DNA of 28,917 nt from an uncultured Bacilli bacterium (GTDB lineage: Bacteria > Bacillota_I > Bacilli_A > RF39 > UBA660). Where the stretch lies: the NCBI GenBank assembly GCA_934132915.1, contig CAKPAK010000007.1, positions 1 through 28,917 on the forward strand, in the 5' to 3' direction. This document shows, in pieces, positions 11,005 to 20,408 of the stretch. A program made the position numbers and the translations under genes. Position 1 is the stretch's first letter. The number at the start of each line of letters is the position of its first letter. The notes under the pieces were generated by a model. It did no database searches. It was not told the DNA's origin and saw nothing but the letters and a program-made list of their open reading frames with translations.

Positions 11005-12660
11005 ATGGAAAACATAATCATAACATTTGAAAATGGAGAAAAAAAAGAATACAAAAAAGGAATTAAATTAAAAGAAATTATTGAAGATATTAAAAAAGAT
11101 TACCCTTTTGACATTATCAGTGCCAAATTTAAAAACCAATTAATCGGCTATGATGATGCGATTATGAAAAGTGGTATATTAGAATTATATGATATTACAA
11201 CTCCTCAGGGAAATAAAATTTATGAAAGAGGACTTATTTTCTTATTTGAAACATCTACATTAAGAGTCTTAGGAAAAGATACCAAAATTAAAATTAGACA
11301 TCCAATCGATAAAGGAATTTATTGTGAAATAGATAAAAAAATAACTGAAGAAGATGTAGAAAAAATTAAAGAATTAATGCAATCTAAGGTTGAAGCAGCT
11401 CTTCCTTTTGAGCAATTAGAAACCTCTAGAATTGAAGCAATAGAGTATTTTAAAAAATTAAAAAGAGAAGACAAAGTAAAAACGCTATCTTATACGATTT
11501 CTAATTTTGTAAAGTTATATAAGTTTGATGGAATCTATAACTATATTATTGGAGACTTACCAAATGATGCTAGTATTTTAAAGAAGTTTGAATTAACTTT
11601 ATTAGAAGGTAAAGGAATTGTTCTCCGCTTTCCTTTCACACACACAAACGGAAAAATAACCAAATTTACTTATCATGAAAAATATGTAAACAGCCTAGAA
11701 GAATATGCAAAATGGGGGAATTTACTTCACATCAATAACATTGGGGAATTAAATGAGAAGATTATTGAAAAAGGCGCCGGAGAAATCATTAATCTAGCCG
11801 AAATTTTACAAGATTATAAGCTTTTATCTATCGCAGAGGAAATCTCTTTAAATAAAGAAAATATCAAAGTCGTTCTCTTATCAGGCCCTTCTTCATCAGG
11901 AAAAACAACAACGGCCAAAAAACTAGCATTATATTTAAAAACACTAGGATTAAGTCCCCATCACCTCTCTTTAGATGATTATTTCCAAGAAAGAGAAAAA
12001 ACACCATTAGATGAAAATGGTAAACCTGATTATGAAGGAATTAAAGCAATTGACACAAAATTATTCAATAATCAAATGGAAAAACTTTTAAAAGGTGTAT
12101 CCGTTGTAACACCAACTTATAACTTTATTACAGGAAAAAAAGAATTTAATCGTTCTTTAAAACTATCTGATAATGATATTTTAATTGTTGAAGGATTGCA
12201 CGCATTAAATGAAGAAATTACCAAGGAAATTCCGAAGAAAAATAAATTTAAAATTTATATTAGTCCATTAATCTATTTAAATATTGATAACGATAATCGT
12301 ATTAGTTTAACAGATATTAGATTACTTCGTAGAATGGTAAGAGACTACCGTACAAGAGGTCATAGTCCATCAAAAACACTATCTTCTTGGCAAGATGTTA
12401 GAAGGGGAGAAGAAAAATATGTCTTTCCATATCAAGATGAAGCAAATGTTATCTTTAATACCTTCTTAGTTTATGAATTAAGTGTTTTAAAAACTTATGT
12501 AGAACCTTTATTATACTCAGTACCACCAGAAGATCCAGAATATCATACAGCAATTCGATTATTGGAAATTTTAAAATTAGTTTTACCAGTACCAAGTAAT
12601 GATATTCCTAAATTATCTATCTTAAGAGAATTTATTGGGGATAGTTACTTTGAAAAATAA
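11005..12660 (+). CDS. TGS-domain nucleoside (uridine-like) kinase
   Basis: This is a 551-residue protein of the TGS plus uridine-kinase-like family found in Bacillota. Residues 1-60 form a TGS-like ubiquitin fold, followed by a region resembling the ThrRS/AlaRS second additional domain. The kinase domain starts with the Walker A motif GPSSSGKTTT (residues 294-303, K300). It continues with LSLDDYFQ, the Walker B-like ILIVEGLHALN, and the RDYRTRGHSPSKT lid region typical of uridine/phosphoribulokinase-type P-loop kinases. Phosphorylation of a nucleoside is likely, but the exact substrate is not determined. The start is supported by GGTGAT six bases before the ATG. It is monocistronic, between a consensus promoter and a strong terminator. 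Confidence 0.88.
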   Translation: MENIIITFENGEKKEYKKGIKLKEIIEDIKKDYPFDIISAKFKNQLIGYDDAIMKSGILELYDITTPQGNKIYERGLIFLFETSTLRVLGKDTKIKIRHPIDKGIYCEIDKKITEEDVEKIKELMQSKVEAALPFEQLETSRIEAIEYFKKLKREDKVKTLSYTISNFVKLYKFDGIYNYIIGDLPNDASILKKFELTLLEGKGIVLRFPFTHTNGKITKFTYHEKYVNSLEEYAKWGNLLHINNIGELNEKIIEKGAGEIINLAEILQDYKLLSIAEEISLNKENIKVVLLSGPSSSGKTTTAKKLALYLKTLGLSPHHLSLDDYFQEREKTPLDENGKPDYEGIKAIDTKLFNNQMEKLLKGVSVVTPTYNFITGKKEFNRSLKLSDNDILIVEGLHALNEEITKEIPKKNKFKIYISPLIYLNIDNDNRISLTDIRLLRRMVRDYRTRGHSPSKTLSSWQDVRRGEEKYVFPYQDEANVIFNTFLVYELSVLKTYVEPLLYSVPPEDPEYHTAIRLLEILKLVLPVPSNDIPKLSILREFIGDSYFEK

Positions 12661-12694
12661 AATACTTAAATTTTATCTTTCCTTAAATAAAAAG

Positions 12695-12737
12695 AACTTT
12701 ACAGAAGAAATGTTATCTTTTGTAAAGTTTTTTTTTT
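12695..12737 (+). terminator. Strong Rho-independent terminator
   Basis: A 14-bp stem (12695-12708 with 12716-12729, one G-U pair) has a 7-base loop and runs into ten consecutive T residues. It ends the nucleoside kinase transcript. Confidence 0.9.
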
Positions 12738-12740
12738 CAA

Positions 12741-12769
12741 TTGAAATAATAAAATGAATTTGCTATTCT
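12741..12769 (+). promoter_or_regulatory. Promoter for the 183-residue anchored protein gene
   Basis: TTGAAA (12741-12746) is followed after 17 bases by TATTCT (12764-12769), preceded by TG at 12761-12762 as an extended -10. The strong AGGAGGAGTG ribosome binding site follows closely. Confidence 0.6.
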
Positions 12770-12789
12770 TAAAATAGGAGGAGTGAAGA

Positions 12790-13341
12790 ATGAATAAGAA
12801 AAATAATCATATAATTATTTTCCTAATGGGAGTAATTATAATCATACTAGGGGGATTATGTATCCTATTTGCAAGTGGTATAATTAACTTTAATAATAAG
12901 GAGATAAAAGTTGATTCCAATAATGAAGTAATTAATGATACTTCAAAAAAAGAAAATGAAAAAAGTTATGTAGGAGAATATACTTTTAGTAAAAATAATG
13001 ATGGTGTACCATATACTGCAATAATTGATTTAGAGTCTGATGGAACATTTTATGCCAGTCAAACTGGGACGATGAAAAACTGGTATTATGGAACTTATGA
13101 AATTACTGGAGACAAACTTAAATTAAATTATAAATTTAGTACACCTGCTGTTCAGAAAATGGGAGAAAAATTAAATCAAACAATCGAATATAATTTTGAA
13201 AATAATACTATTAGTGGCACAGAAAATGAGTATACTCTTTTTGCTTCAGGAGTAAATGCAAATTTAAAGAAAAGTTCAAATCAATTAAACGTAAAATCTG
13301 ATTTTTTAAATTCTTTAATTGATATGTATGTAATGGACTAA
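12790..13341 (+). CDS. Membrane-anchored extracytoplasmic protein, unknown
   Basis: I do not recognise this 183-residue protein. A charged N-terminus (MNKKNNH) is followed by one hydrophobic helix at about residues 8-33, with no lipobox cysteine, so it is probably an N-in, C-out signal-anchor protein. A polar linker rich in Asn, Lys and Asp leads to a compact domain (about residues 60-150) rich in alternating beta-type segments: YVGEYTFSK, AIIDLESDGTFYAS, YYGTYEITGDKLKLNY, TIEYNFENNTISGTENEY. This pattern resembles small lipocalin-like or beta-sandwich domains in Bacillota surface proteins. It has its own promoter and a strong Shine-Dalgarno. No function is assigned. Confidence 0.8.
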   Translation: MNKKNNHIIIFLMGVIIIILGGLCILFASGIINFNNKEIKVDSNNEVINDTSKKENEKSYVGEYTFSKNNDGVPYTAIIDLESDGTFYASQTGTMKNWYYGTYEITGDKLKLNYKFSTPAVQKMGEKLNQTIEYNFENNTISGTENEYTLFASGVNANLKKSSNQLNVKSDFLNSLIDMYVMD

Positions 13342-13371
13342 AATATATTTTACTTAATATTTTTTGATAAG

Positions 13372-13400
13372 TTGCATCATCTAAAGAAAAATGTTACAAT
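13372..13400 (+). promoter_or_regulatory. Promoter for the 95-residue protein gene
   Basis: TTGCAT (13372-13377) and TACAAT (13395-13400) are separated by 17 bases, with TG at 13392-13393 forming an extended -10. Confidence 0.65.
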
Positions 13401-13424
13401 GTATTAAGAAATAAGGTGTTAAAA

Positions 13425-13712
13425 ATGAAAGATAATATTTTTAATATTTTTGTTTACACAGATGAAAATAATCAGGAAACATATCTATATTCTAAAAAAG
13501 TTGATGATTTGGGATATGAGTATCATATTTTAATGAAATCTCAAAATGATGATTTAATAGATAAACAAATTCCTAATATTATTCAAATTTTTCAAAATCA
13601 AAATATTCATATCACTGAGGTCAAGAAAGATGTTAACAATTCTCAATACTTACGGTTTTTAATTTATTATGATAAAGTACAAGAACTATTAAAAAACAGA
13701 AAGCAACGTTAA
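13425..13712 (+). CDS. Small cytoplasmic protein, unknown
   Basis: This is a 95-residue protein with no recognised family. The open frame also includes a GTG at 13416, but AAGGTG at 13413-13418 is a Shine-Dalgarno ideally spaced (six bases) for the ATG at 13425 and overlaps the GTG, so the ATG is chosen. It has no membrane segment or signal. The sequence alternates short beta-like stretches (IFNIFVYTD, TYLYSKKV, YEYHILMK) with an amphipathic helix (IPNIIQIFQNQN) and has a basic end (KNRKQR). It has its own promoter. Its TAA stop overlaps that of the convergent 564-residue gene within a shared terminator loop. Confidence 0.75.
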   Translation: MKDNIFNIFVYTDENNQETYLYSKKVDDLGYEYHILMKSQNDDLIDKQIPNIIQIFQNQNIHITEVKKDVNNSQYLRFLIYYDKVQELLKNRKQR

Positions 13713-13730
13713 AATTTCTTTCTGTTTTTT
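13691..13730. terminator. Shared bidirectional terminator with both stop codons in the loop
   Basis: A perfect 13-bp stem (13691-13703, AAAAAACAGAAAG, with 13718-13730) has a 14-base loop. The A/T-rich outer arms provide a T tract on both strands. The TTAA at 13709-13712 in the loop contains the stop codons of both convergent genes. Confidence 0.88.
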
Positions 13731-15403
13731 TCGATGTTTTCTAAATCCATAATACTTATTTTATTTTTAAGTCGATCACTAACAATAATATAATCATTAC
13801 AAAAATCTAAAAAATTAAAAGTTCTAAATAAGTTCTTTCCAGGATTATAAAAGAAATAATAATCATTTTCATCTTTATTACTAGGAATATTAAAAACAAT
13901 TGAATATTCCTGTGTTGTTTTGTTTCTAACAGTATACATCTGTATCCGATTAAAAATAGCATTATAATTTTCATTATATCCATTAAATTTACTAGAATCA
14001 TTTTTAGTTATTTCAGAAAACATTAACAGTACAGTTTCTTTCATAATAGCAACTTGCTCACTATAACCCATTTTATTAAAATCGGTAATAACATCATTGC
14101 AACTAAATACGTATGGAAATAAAAGATTAAACTTATTTGCAATATAATGATTAGATAAATATCCATCTTTATCAACATTTTTTTCATAAACATATTTTTG
14201 AGAAATAAAATGATAACCTAGTTTATGAAGTAAAACCCCAATATTCTTTCTTGTTTCTTTTTTTCCTGTACTTTTTACTAAAGAATTCATTTTATCTAAA
14301 ATGTTTAAGATATCATCATAAGATTGATTAAATTTATATTTTGATTTTATCTCTTTAGACCATTTACCATATTCAAAACAATCTAAATCAATAGTTATGT
14401 TAGTATCTATTTCATCTTTAGGAATCATCCTTTTTAATATTTCATCTTGTAATTGAACGCAAAGATTTAATAACCAAGATTCATAATTCCAATGTTTACT
14501 ATCAATATTTGGAATGATAAATATCTCATATCCTAAAATCTGATTTATTTTGTTTAAAACTTGTTCACATACAGCTTTATTAAAATATTTCCAATCTTCA
14601 TCTGTCAGTTTGGTTAAATCATCTTGAGTAAAAGAAATAGATTTGCCATTTTCTCCTTTAAAATTTGTACAAGTTTGATAAAAAGAAGATTTTTGCAAAG
14701 CAATCTCATAGAATAGTTTATTATTATTCATTTCATTTTTTAACATAGAAAAGGCTGCATTATCATAATTTTTTTTCCAATTATTTCCTTTTTGGTATTT
14801 GTCATTATATAGATATTCATTTTTGATATAACCAATAGCAATATCAATTTTTTGCAATTCATCTCTTGAAATAGAACTAGGTTTGATTTCTTCTCCTTTA
14901 TATACTTGCATCTTTTTAGAACCAAAATCTCTAATATAAGGAATATTAGAAGCAAAATGTCTGGTTTCCATATTCATTTGAATATAGCCTAAATCTGGAG
15001 TTAATGTCATAAAATAGGCTTTTCCATCCTCATCATAAACGGCTAAAAACCAATGATTAATCAAAAATTCCCCATTATCATCAATCGTTGCTAAAGAAGT
15101 ATTAGTCTCAATTAGTTTTGAACGAATTCCTAATCGGTCATAGACCATCTTTAAAATAGAAGAAGCTGACCTACAAATTACGGCAAGTCCTCGTCCTTTA
15201 TCACTATTATAAATATCAATAATTTCTTGATTAGATAAATTAGCCTCTCCAAGCTTTCCGTCTACGGACAAAAAGAAATCAGTATCTCTCATCAACTCTT
15301 TTCCAACCGCTAAATAAACATACCTAATTTTATAAAGAGTAGGCCAATCATCATGAACATTTGAAACTATCTCCTCAATTAACATATTTATATCTTTCTT
15401 CAT
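13709..15403 (-). CDS. Transglutaminase-like (papain-fold) protein, unknown role
   Basis: This 564-residue protein has no close family I can name. Residues about 65-140 show a transglutaminase-like core: C77 in GLAVICRSASSILKMVYDRLG, H117 in INHWFLAVYD and D137 in MTLTPDLGY, matching the Cys-His-Asp order of that superfamily. There is no signal peptide or membrane segment. The remaining 420 residues are mostly charged, predicted alpha/beta and unrecognised. It lies 26 bases after the membrane exporter-family gene in the same direction, with no promoter in between, so the two are probably one operon driven from 15978. The upstream GGAAGTG is a moderate Shine-Dalgarno. Catalysis is inferred from the triad only. 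Confidence 0.75.
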   Translation of the reverse strand: MKKDINMLIEEIVSNVHDDWPTLYKIRYVYLAVGKELMRDTDFFLSVDGKLGEANLSNQEIIDIYNSDKGRGLAVICRSASSILKMVYDRLGIRSKLIETNTSLATIDDNGEFLINHWFLAVYDEDGKAYFMTLTPDLGYIQMNMETRHFASNIPYIRDFGSKKMQVYKGEEIKPSSISRDELQKIDIAIGYIKNEYLYNDKYQKGNNWKKNYDNAAFSMLKNEMNNNKLFYEIALQKSSFYQTCTNFKGENGKSISFTQDDLTKLTDEDWKYFNKAVCEQVLNKINQILGYEIFIIPNIDSKHWNYESWLLNLCVQLQDEILKRMIPKDEIDTNITIDLDCFEYGKWSKEIKSKYKFNQSYDDILNILDKMNSLVKSTGKKETRKNIGVLLHKLGYHFISQKYVYEKNVDKDGYLSNHYIANKFNLLFPYVFSCNDVITDFNKMGYSEQVAIMKETVLLMFSEITKNDSSKFNGYNENYNAIFNRIQMYTVRNKTTQEYSIVFNIPSNKDENDYYFFYNPGKNLFRTFNFLDFCNDYIIVSDRLKNKISIMDLENIEKNRKKF

Positions 15404-15429
15404 ATTCGCACTTCCATTCTATAAAAAAA

Positions 15430-15924
15430 TTAGAGAATATTCCCTAAAATTCCATAAGATAAAATACTCATAATTACTGCTGCCATAAGAACACCAATCA
15501 AAATAAAGAGAAAAGACTTCTTTTTGTTCATTCCAAGCATAACAGCAAGTAAAGAACCCGTCCAAGCACCTGTACCAGGTAAAGGGATACCAACAAATAA
15601 AGCAAGACCTAAATAGCCATACTTATCAATTTGTTCTCTTTTATTATCTACCTTTTTTTCTAACCAAACAACTACTTTTTTCGTAACTTTCCATTTCTCA
15701 AACAAATCTAATATTTTTTCTAAAAATAAAAGTACAATAGGGATTGGAAGTACATTTCCAATAACACAAATAATAGCAGCCCTTACATACTCTACATGAA
15801 GAAGCGACGCCGCCAAAAGCCCTCCTCGAAGTTCCAAAATAGGCATTAAAGAAATAATAAAAATAACCACTTCTTTAGCCGCTCCTCCAAATAATCCAAT
15901 AAAAAAATTCACTAAACTTTCCAT
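15430..15924 (-). CDS. Small multidrug export family membrane protein (COG2426-like)
   Basis: This is a 164-residue integral membrane protein of the PF06695-type 'small multidrug export' family; the family name is historical and export activity is rarely shown. Signature segments are ISLMPILELRGGLLAA near the N-terminus and VGIPLPGTGAWTGSLLAVMLGM near the middle, with about four hydrophobic helices. The frame extends upstream to 15978, but that codon lies in the -35 box of the promoter and before the predicted transcript start. The ATG at 15924 has a GAGGATG Shine-Dalgarno and matches family starts, so it is chosen. It is the first gene of a two-gene operon with the transglutaminase-like gene. 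Confidence 0.88.
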   Translation of the reverse strand: MESLVNFFIGLFGGAAKEVVIFIISLMPILELRGGLLAASLLHVEYVRAAIICVIGNVLPIPIVLLFLEKILDLFEKWKVTKKVVVWLEKKVDNKREQIDKYGYLGLALFVGIPLPGTGAWTGSLLAVMLGMNKKKSFLFILIGVLMAAVIMSILSYGILGNIL

Positions 15925-15949
15925 TTCATCCTCATTTCTATTTATTAAA

Positions 15950-15978
15950 ATTATATATATTTTACAAAAAAATGTCAA
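15950..15978 (-). promoter_or_regulatory. Perfect consensus promoter of the exporter/transglutaminase-like operon
   Basis: Reading the minus strand, TTGACA (15978-15973), a 17-base spacer and TATAAT (15955-15950) are all consensus. The transcript would start near 15943, just upstream of the ATG at 15924. Confidence 0.88.
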
Positions 15979-15987
15979 TTCTAAAGA

Positions 15988-15999
15988 AGTTAATTAACT
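15988..15999. promoter_or_regulatory. 12-bp perfect palindrome between divergent promoters
   Basis: AGTTAATTAACT reads the same on both strands and sits ten bases upstream of the minus-strand -35 box and upstream of the enolase promoter. It is a possible operator, though AT-rich palindromes can occur by chance. Confidence 0.35.
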
Positions 16000-16016
16000 A
16001 ATTATTAAAAAGTCTT

Positions 16017-17299
<1,283 letters not shown>

Positions 17300-17300
17300 T

Positions 17301-17336
17301 AAGAAAAGCCTATGGAATATCCATAGCGCTTTTCTT
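17301..17336 (+). terminator. Hairpin between enolase and the next gene (terminator or attenuator)
   Basis: AAGAAAAGC plus CTATGGA pair with TCCATAG plus GCTTTTCTT through a 3-base ATA loop with a single bulged C at 17327. The 16-bp stem ends in a T-rich arm but has no long T tract beyond it. The Shine-Dalgarno of the next gene starts five bases later, so leakage into that gene seems likely. Confidence 0.65.
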
Positions 17337-17352
17337 AATAAGGAGGATGAAT

Positions 17353-18240
17353 ATGTTAGAGACGTTCTTTACTGATGAAGATATTAAAGAAATTTATGAT
17401 GAACTAGTCATTTATTCCATTAAAAAATACGAAATAGAAAAAGAGTCATTAGATACCATTGATATTGAAATAAAAAATAAGATAAAAAAACAATATAAAA
17501 GAGCCTTATTTGCTCTACAGGAAAGAAAAATTAATCCAGAAAATTTGAATAACGAAACACTTCAACAAATGGAAAAAAATTTAAACACTTACCAACAAAA
17601 TTATGATATGTTGCTAAATTTAAACAAAAATACAATAGATGACTTAGCCCTTCAAATGCAGGAAATTTTATTAGGTAATTTATCAAACATTGGAAATGAA
17701 TTAGAAAGAGTATCCCTTCTTTTTGATTTTGCTACTAACTATTTTAATTATTCCTATGATTGCTATCAATACTGTAATCAAATACCCTTTGTTTCTAAAT
17801 ATGCTTTTGATTTTAAAGATAATATCCCTGTTGATTCTACTTATAATAGTACCTTAGTAATGGGACAAGGATTATGTGGAGATTTTGCGAACTTTCTTAA
17901 AGAAACAGGCCACTTAATAGGATTGAATATGGAAACATTAACGGCAATGCACAACGAAAATTATCATGCCTTGAATAAAATAACATTTTCAAATGGAGAA
18001 ACTTCTTTCATTGATGTAACAGCACATATCAAAGATAAAATACCAAAATCATCATGTTTTCTTGTATCCGAAGCAAAATTAAATGAAAAGAGTACTTATC
18101 ACTTTAACGAGGATTTTTCAAAGACAGTAACCATTCCAATCGATCATCTTGATACAACAGTGCAAGCGATAAATTTAGCTAATGAATTAAAAAAATATTA
18201 TCTTAACAGTATTGATTTAAACAGGAGAAAGAACTTATAA
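17353..18240 (+). CDS. Transglutaminase-like protein, unknown role
   Basis: This 295-residue protein is not assigned to a named family. The first 110 residues are highly charged and helical, possibly coiled-coil. The second half holds a transglutaminase-like core: C175 in GQGLCGDFANFL, H205 in NENYHALNKI and D221 in SFIDVTAH, in the classical Cys-His-Asp spacing. There is no signal peptide. An ATG at 17347 abuts the AGGAGG at 17341-17346 with no spacer, so the ATG at 17353 (spacer six) is preferred. No separate promoter is visible after enolase, so expression probably depends on read-through of the enolase hairpin. mutY begins 14 bases downstream. Confidence 0.78.
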   Translation: MLETFFTDEDIKEIYDELVIYSIKKYEIEKESLDTIDIEIKNKIKKQYKRALFALQERKINPENLNNETLQQMEKNLNTYQQNYDMLLNLNKNTIDDLALQMQEILLGNLSNIGNELERVSLLFDFATNYFNYSYDCYQYCNQIPFVSKYAFDFKDNIPVDSTYNSTLVMGQGLCGDFANFLKETGHLIGLNMETLTAMHNENYHALNKITFSNGETSFIDVTAHIKDKIPKSSCFLVSEAKLNEKSTYHFNEDFSKTVTIPIDHLDTTVQAINLANELKKYYLNSIDLNRRKNL

Positions 18241-18253
18241 GTATTTTACCAAA

Positions 18254-19294
18254 ATGCAAAATAAATTAACAAGTTTAAGCACATGGTATCAAGAAAATAA
18301 AAGGTCTCTTCCATGGAGAGTTGACAAAAATCCTTACCACGTTTGGATCTCAGAAATTATGCTTCAGCAAACCAGAATAGAAGCTGTCATCCCTTATTAT
18401 CAACGCTTTATTAATAATTTACCAACTATCCATGATTTAGCTTGCATAAAAGAAGATAAACTCTTGAAATTATGGGAAGGCCTAGGATACTACTCTAGAG
18501 CAAAAAACTTAAAAAAAGCCGCTCAAATTATTGAAAGTGAATATCAAGGAATATTTCCCAAGAACTATGAAGAAATCCTAAAATTACCAGGAATAGGAGA
18601 ATACACCGCCAGTGCAATCGCGTCCATCTGCTTCAATCAAAAAGAAGTAACTATCGACGGAAATGTCTTAAGGGTGTACACTAGATTTTTTAACGATAAT
18701 AGTAATATTGACGATGTAAAAGTAAAAAAAGAAATTAGAAAACATTTAATGAACCTCATTCCAAACGATGCTGGAAATTTTAATCAAGGAATGATGGAGT
18801 TAGGAGAAACAATCTGTCTACCTAAAGGTCTTCCTAAATGCCAAGAATGTCCACTAAATCAAGCTTGTTTAGCATACAAGAAAAATACTTATCAAACTCT
18901 TCCTCAAAAGAAAAAGAAAATAACAAAAAAAGAAGAAGAGTATACCATTTTAATCTATCAATATCAAAATAAATATGCCCTATATCAAAGAAAAGAGGAA
19001 AGCCTTCTTCAAAACCTATGGTCTTTTCCTCAATTAGAAGGAAACATAACAAAAAAAGAACTTGTTTCTTATTTAGAAAAAAATCAAATATCTTATAGTA
19101 ATATTGAGGAAGGAATAAATTACACCCACATCTTTACTCATAAAAAATGGAAAATGAAATCATATAAAGTTGTCTTAAAAGATATAAATAATCTACCTTA
19201 TCCATTCTATTCCAAAGAAGAAATCCAAAAACATCATGCCCTAGCTTCAGCCTACAAACCATTTTTTGATGCATCAAAAAACGATATACATTAA
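18254..19294 (+). CDS. mutY: A/G-specific adenine DNA glycosylase
   Basis: MutY removes adenine mispaired with 8-oxoguanine in base excision repair. The catalytic E34 lies in WISEIMLQQTRIE; the helix-hairpin-helix LPGIGEYTA is at residues 111-119, with the catalytic D135 in VTIDGNVLRV. The iron-sulfur loop cysteines are C188, C196, C199 and C205. The first gap is seven residues rather than the six seen in E. coli, a spacing I recall from other Bacillota. The C-terminal NUDIX-like domain (about residues 225-346) recognises 8-oxoG. The total of 346 residues is normal. No clear Shine-Dalgarno precedes the ATG; the closest purine block is inside the upstream gene, so coupled translation is likely. 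Confidence 0.95.
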   Translation: MQNKLTSLSTWYQENKRSLPWRVDKNPYHVWISEIMLQQTRIEAVIPYYQRFINNLPTIHDLACIKEDKLLKLWEGLGYYSRAKNLKKAAQIIESEYQGIFPKNYEEILKLPGIGEYTASAIASICFNQKEVTIDGNVLRVYTRFFNDNSNIDDVKVKKEIRKHLMNLIPNDAGNFNQGMMELGETICLPKGLPKCQECPLNQACLAYKKNTYQTLPQKKKKITKKEEEYTILIYQYQNKYALYQRKEESLLQNLWSFPQLEGNITKKELVSYLEKNQISYSNIEEGINYTHIFTHKKWKMKSYKVVLKDINNLPYPFYSKEEIQKHHALASAYKPFFDASKNDIH

Positions 19295-19312
19295 TTTGTA
19301 TACCGCTTTTTT
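19276..19312. terminator. Shared bidirectional terminator with both stop codons in the loop
   Basis: A6-CG-TATAC pairs with GTATA-CG-T6 (19276-19289 with 19298-19312) with one mismatch and one bulge. TTAA at 19291-19294 in the loop supplies the overlapping stops of mutY and the glycosyltransferase gene. Confidence 0.7.
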
Positions 19313-20388
19313 GTATCTAAGATAATAGAATAATTGTCTTGTAGCCGTTTATTATCTTTATCCATCTCTAAAGCAAGTTTAGAGTAGTAAAGAGCTTTTT
19401 CAAAATCTTCAATCTCAAAATAACCAATAGCAAGCAAATCATAAATGGTATAATCCCAACTAAATACTTCATTAATATAAGTATCTTTTTTCTCTTTAAT
19501 TCTAAGTGCCTTATTACAGTACTTTATCATATTAAAATAATCTTTAACCTCATAATAAAGTAGAGCTTTTTCAACATAAGGATCTCGTAAGTAAGGTGCT
19601 TCTTGAATTGCTTTTTCATACCATAATTTTGCCTCATCATATCTTCCTAAAGATTTATAACACCTTCCAATAAAACGCATCGAAGCACATCTTTCATCAC
19701 ACCATGTTGCACTAGGCATTGATAAATGATGAATTAAAGTATCAATACTTTCTTGATATCTTCCATAATACATATATTCTCTTCCAAGATAATGCATATT
19801 TCTATCATCGTCAGCATCTTCTTTTACGGATAATTCTAGCAGAGGAAGGTAACTACTTCTACTTTTGGTATTATCAGGATAGTGATTTAAAACAATATCA
19901 TCTGTGTATTTAGTTATTTCTTTATTTTCTCCAAGAAAACTTAAAACCTCATGAACGGGATGTGTCCATTGATAATGATTTCTATCATGAATATTTCCCA
20001 AGTAAAAACTTACCTTAGGTTGATTCTTTTTATCTAAACTCCAATTATATCGATAAAAAAGACAATTTAAATCTTTTTCCCAATTCTTTTCTAACTTCTT
20101 TCTCCATCCCGGCAATAATACCTCATCTAAATCTGTACAAACACAAATATCCGTATCTTTATCTACCATTTCTAAAGAAAGGTTTCTAGCCTTATCAAAT
20201 CGCCATGGACGAATAACTTTTTGTTTTACAATAACTCCTAAACTTTTAAGTAAGGAAACAGAATTATCTTCTGAACCAGTATCTAGAACAAAAATTTTAT
20301 CTGCTTCCTTCATCGATTCTACCCACCTAGAAATAAACTTTTCTTCATTTTTACAAATTGCATAAACGCATACTTTATATTTATTCAC
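19291..20388 (-). CDS. Family 2 glycosyltransferase with TPR tail
   Basis: This 365-residue enzyme has a GT-A type glycosyltransferase domain (about residues 1-190) and a tetratricopeptide region (about 195-360). Seen motifs are YAICKNEEKFISRWVESM at the start, VLDTGSEDNS with D36, the DLD metal-binding motif D86-L87-D88, and WTHPVHEVL. Repeated helical pairs such as GRYQESIDTLI, GRYDEAKLWYEKAI and EDFEKALYYSKLAL are TPR-like. It starts with GTG after an AGGAG site and lies 20 bases behind the collagen-like gene with no promoter between. The neighbourhood suggests that it glycosylates Thr residues of that protein, as happens in Bacillus BclA; this is inference from context. Confidence 0.88.
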   Translation of the reverse strand: MNKYKVCVYAICKNEEKFISRWVESMKEADKIFVLDTGSEDNSVSLLKSLGVIVKQKVIRPWRFDKARNLSLEMVDKDTDICVCTDLDEVLLPGWRKKLEKNWEKDLNCLFYRYNWSLDKKNQPKVSFYLGNIHDRNHYQWTHPVHEVLSFLGENKEITKYTDDIVLNHYPDNTKSRSSYLPLLELSVKEDADDDRNMHYLGREYMYYGRYQESIDTLIHHLSMPSATWCDERCASMRFIGRCYKSLGRYDEAKLWYEKAIQEAPYLRDPYVEKALLYYEVKDYFNMIKYCNKALRIKEKKDTYINEVFSWDYTIYDLLAIGYFEIEDFEKALYYSKLALEMDKDNKRLQDNYSIILDTKKRYTN

Positions 20389-20408
20389 AATTTTATTTCT
20401 CCTAAATT

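Noticed and set aside
15925..15978. Longer N-terminus of the exporter-family protein from an ATG at 15978
   Set aside because: That codon overlaps the -35 box of a perfect promoter and precedes the predicted transcript start; the ATG at 15924 has a good Shine-Dalgarno.
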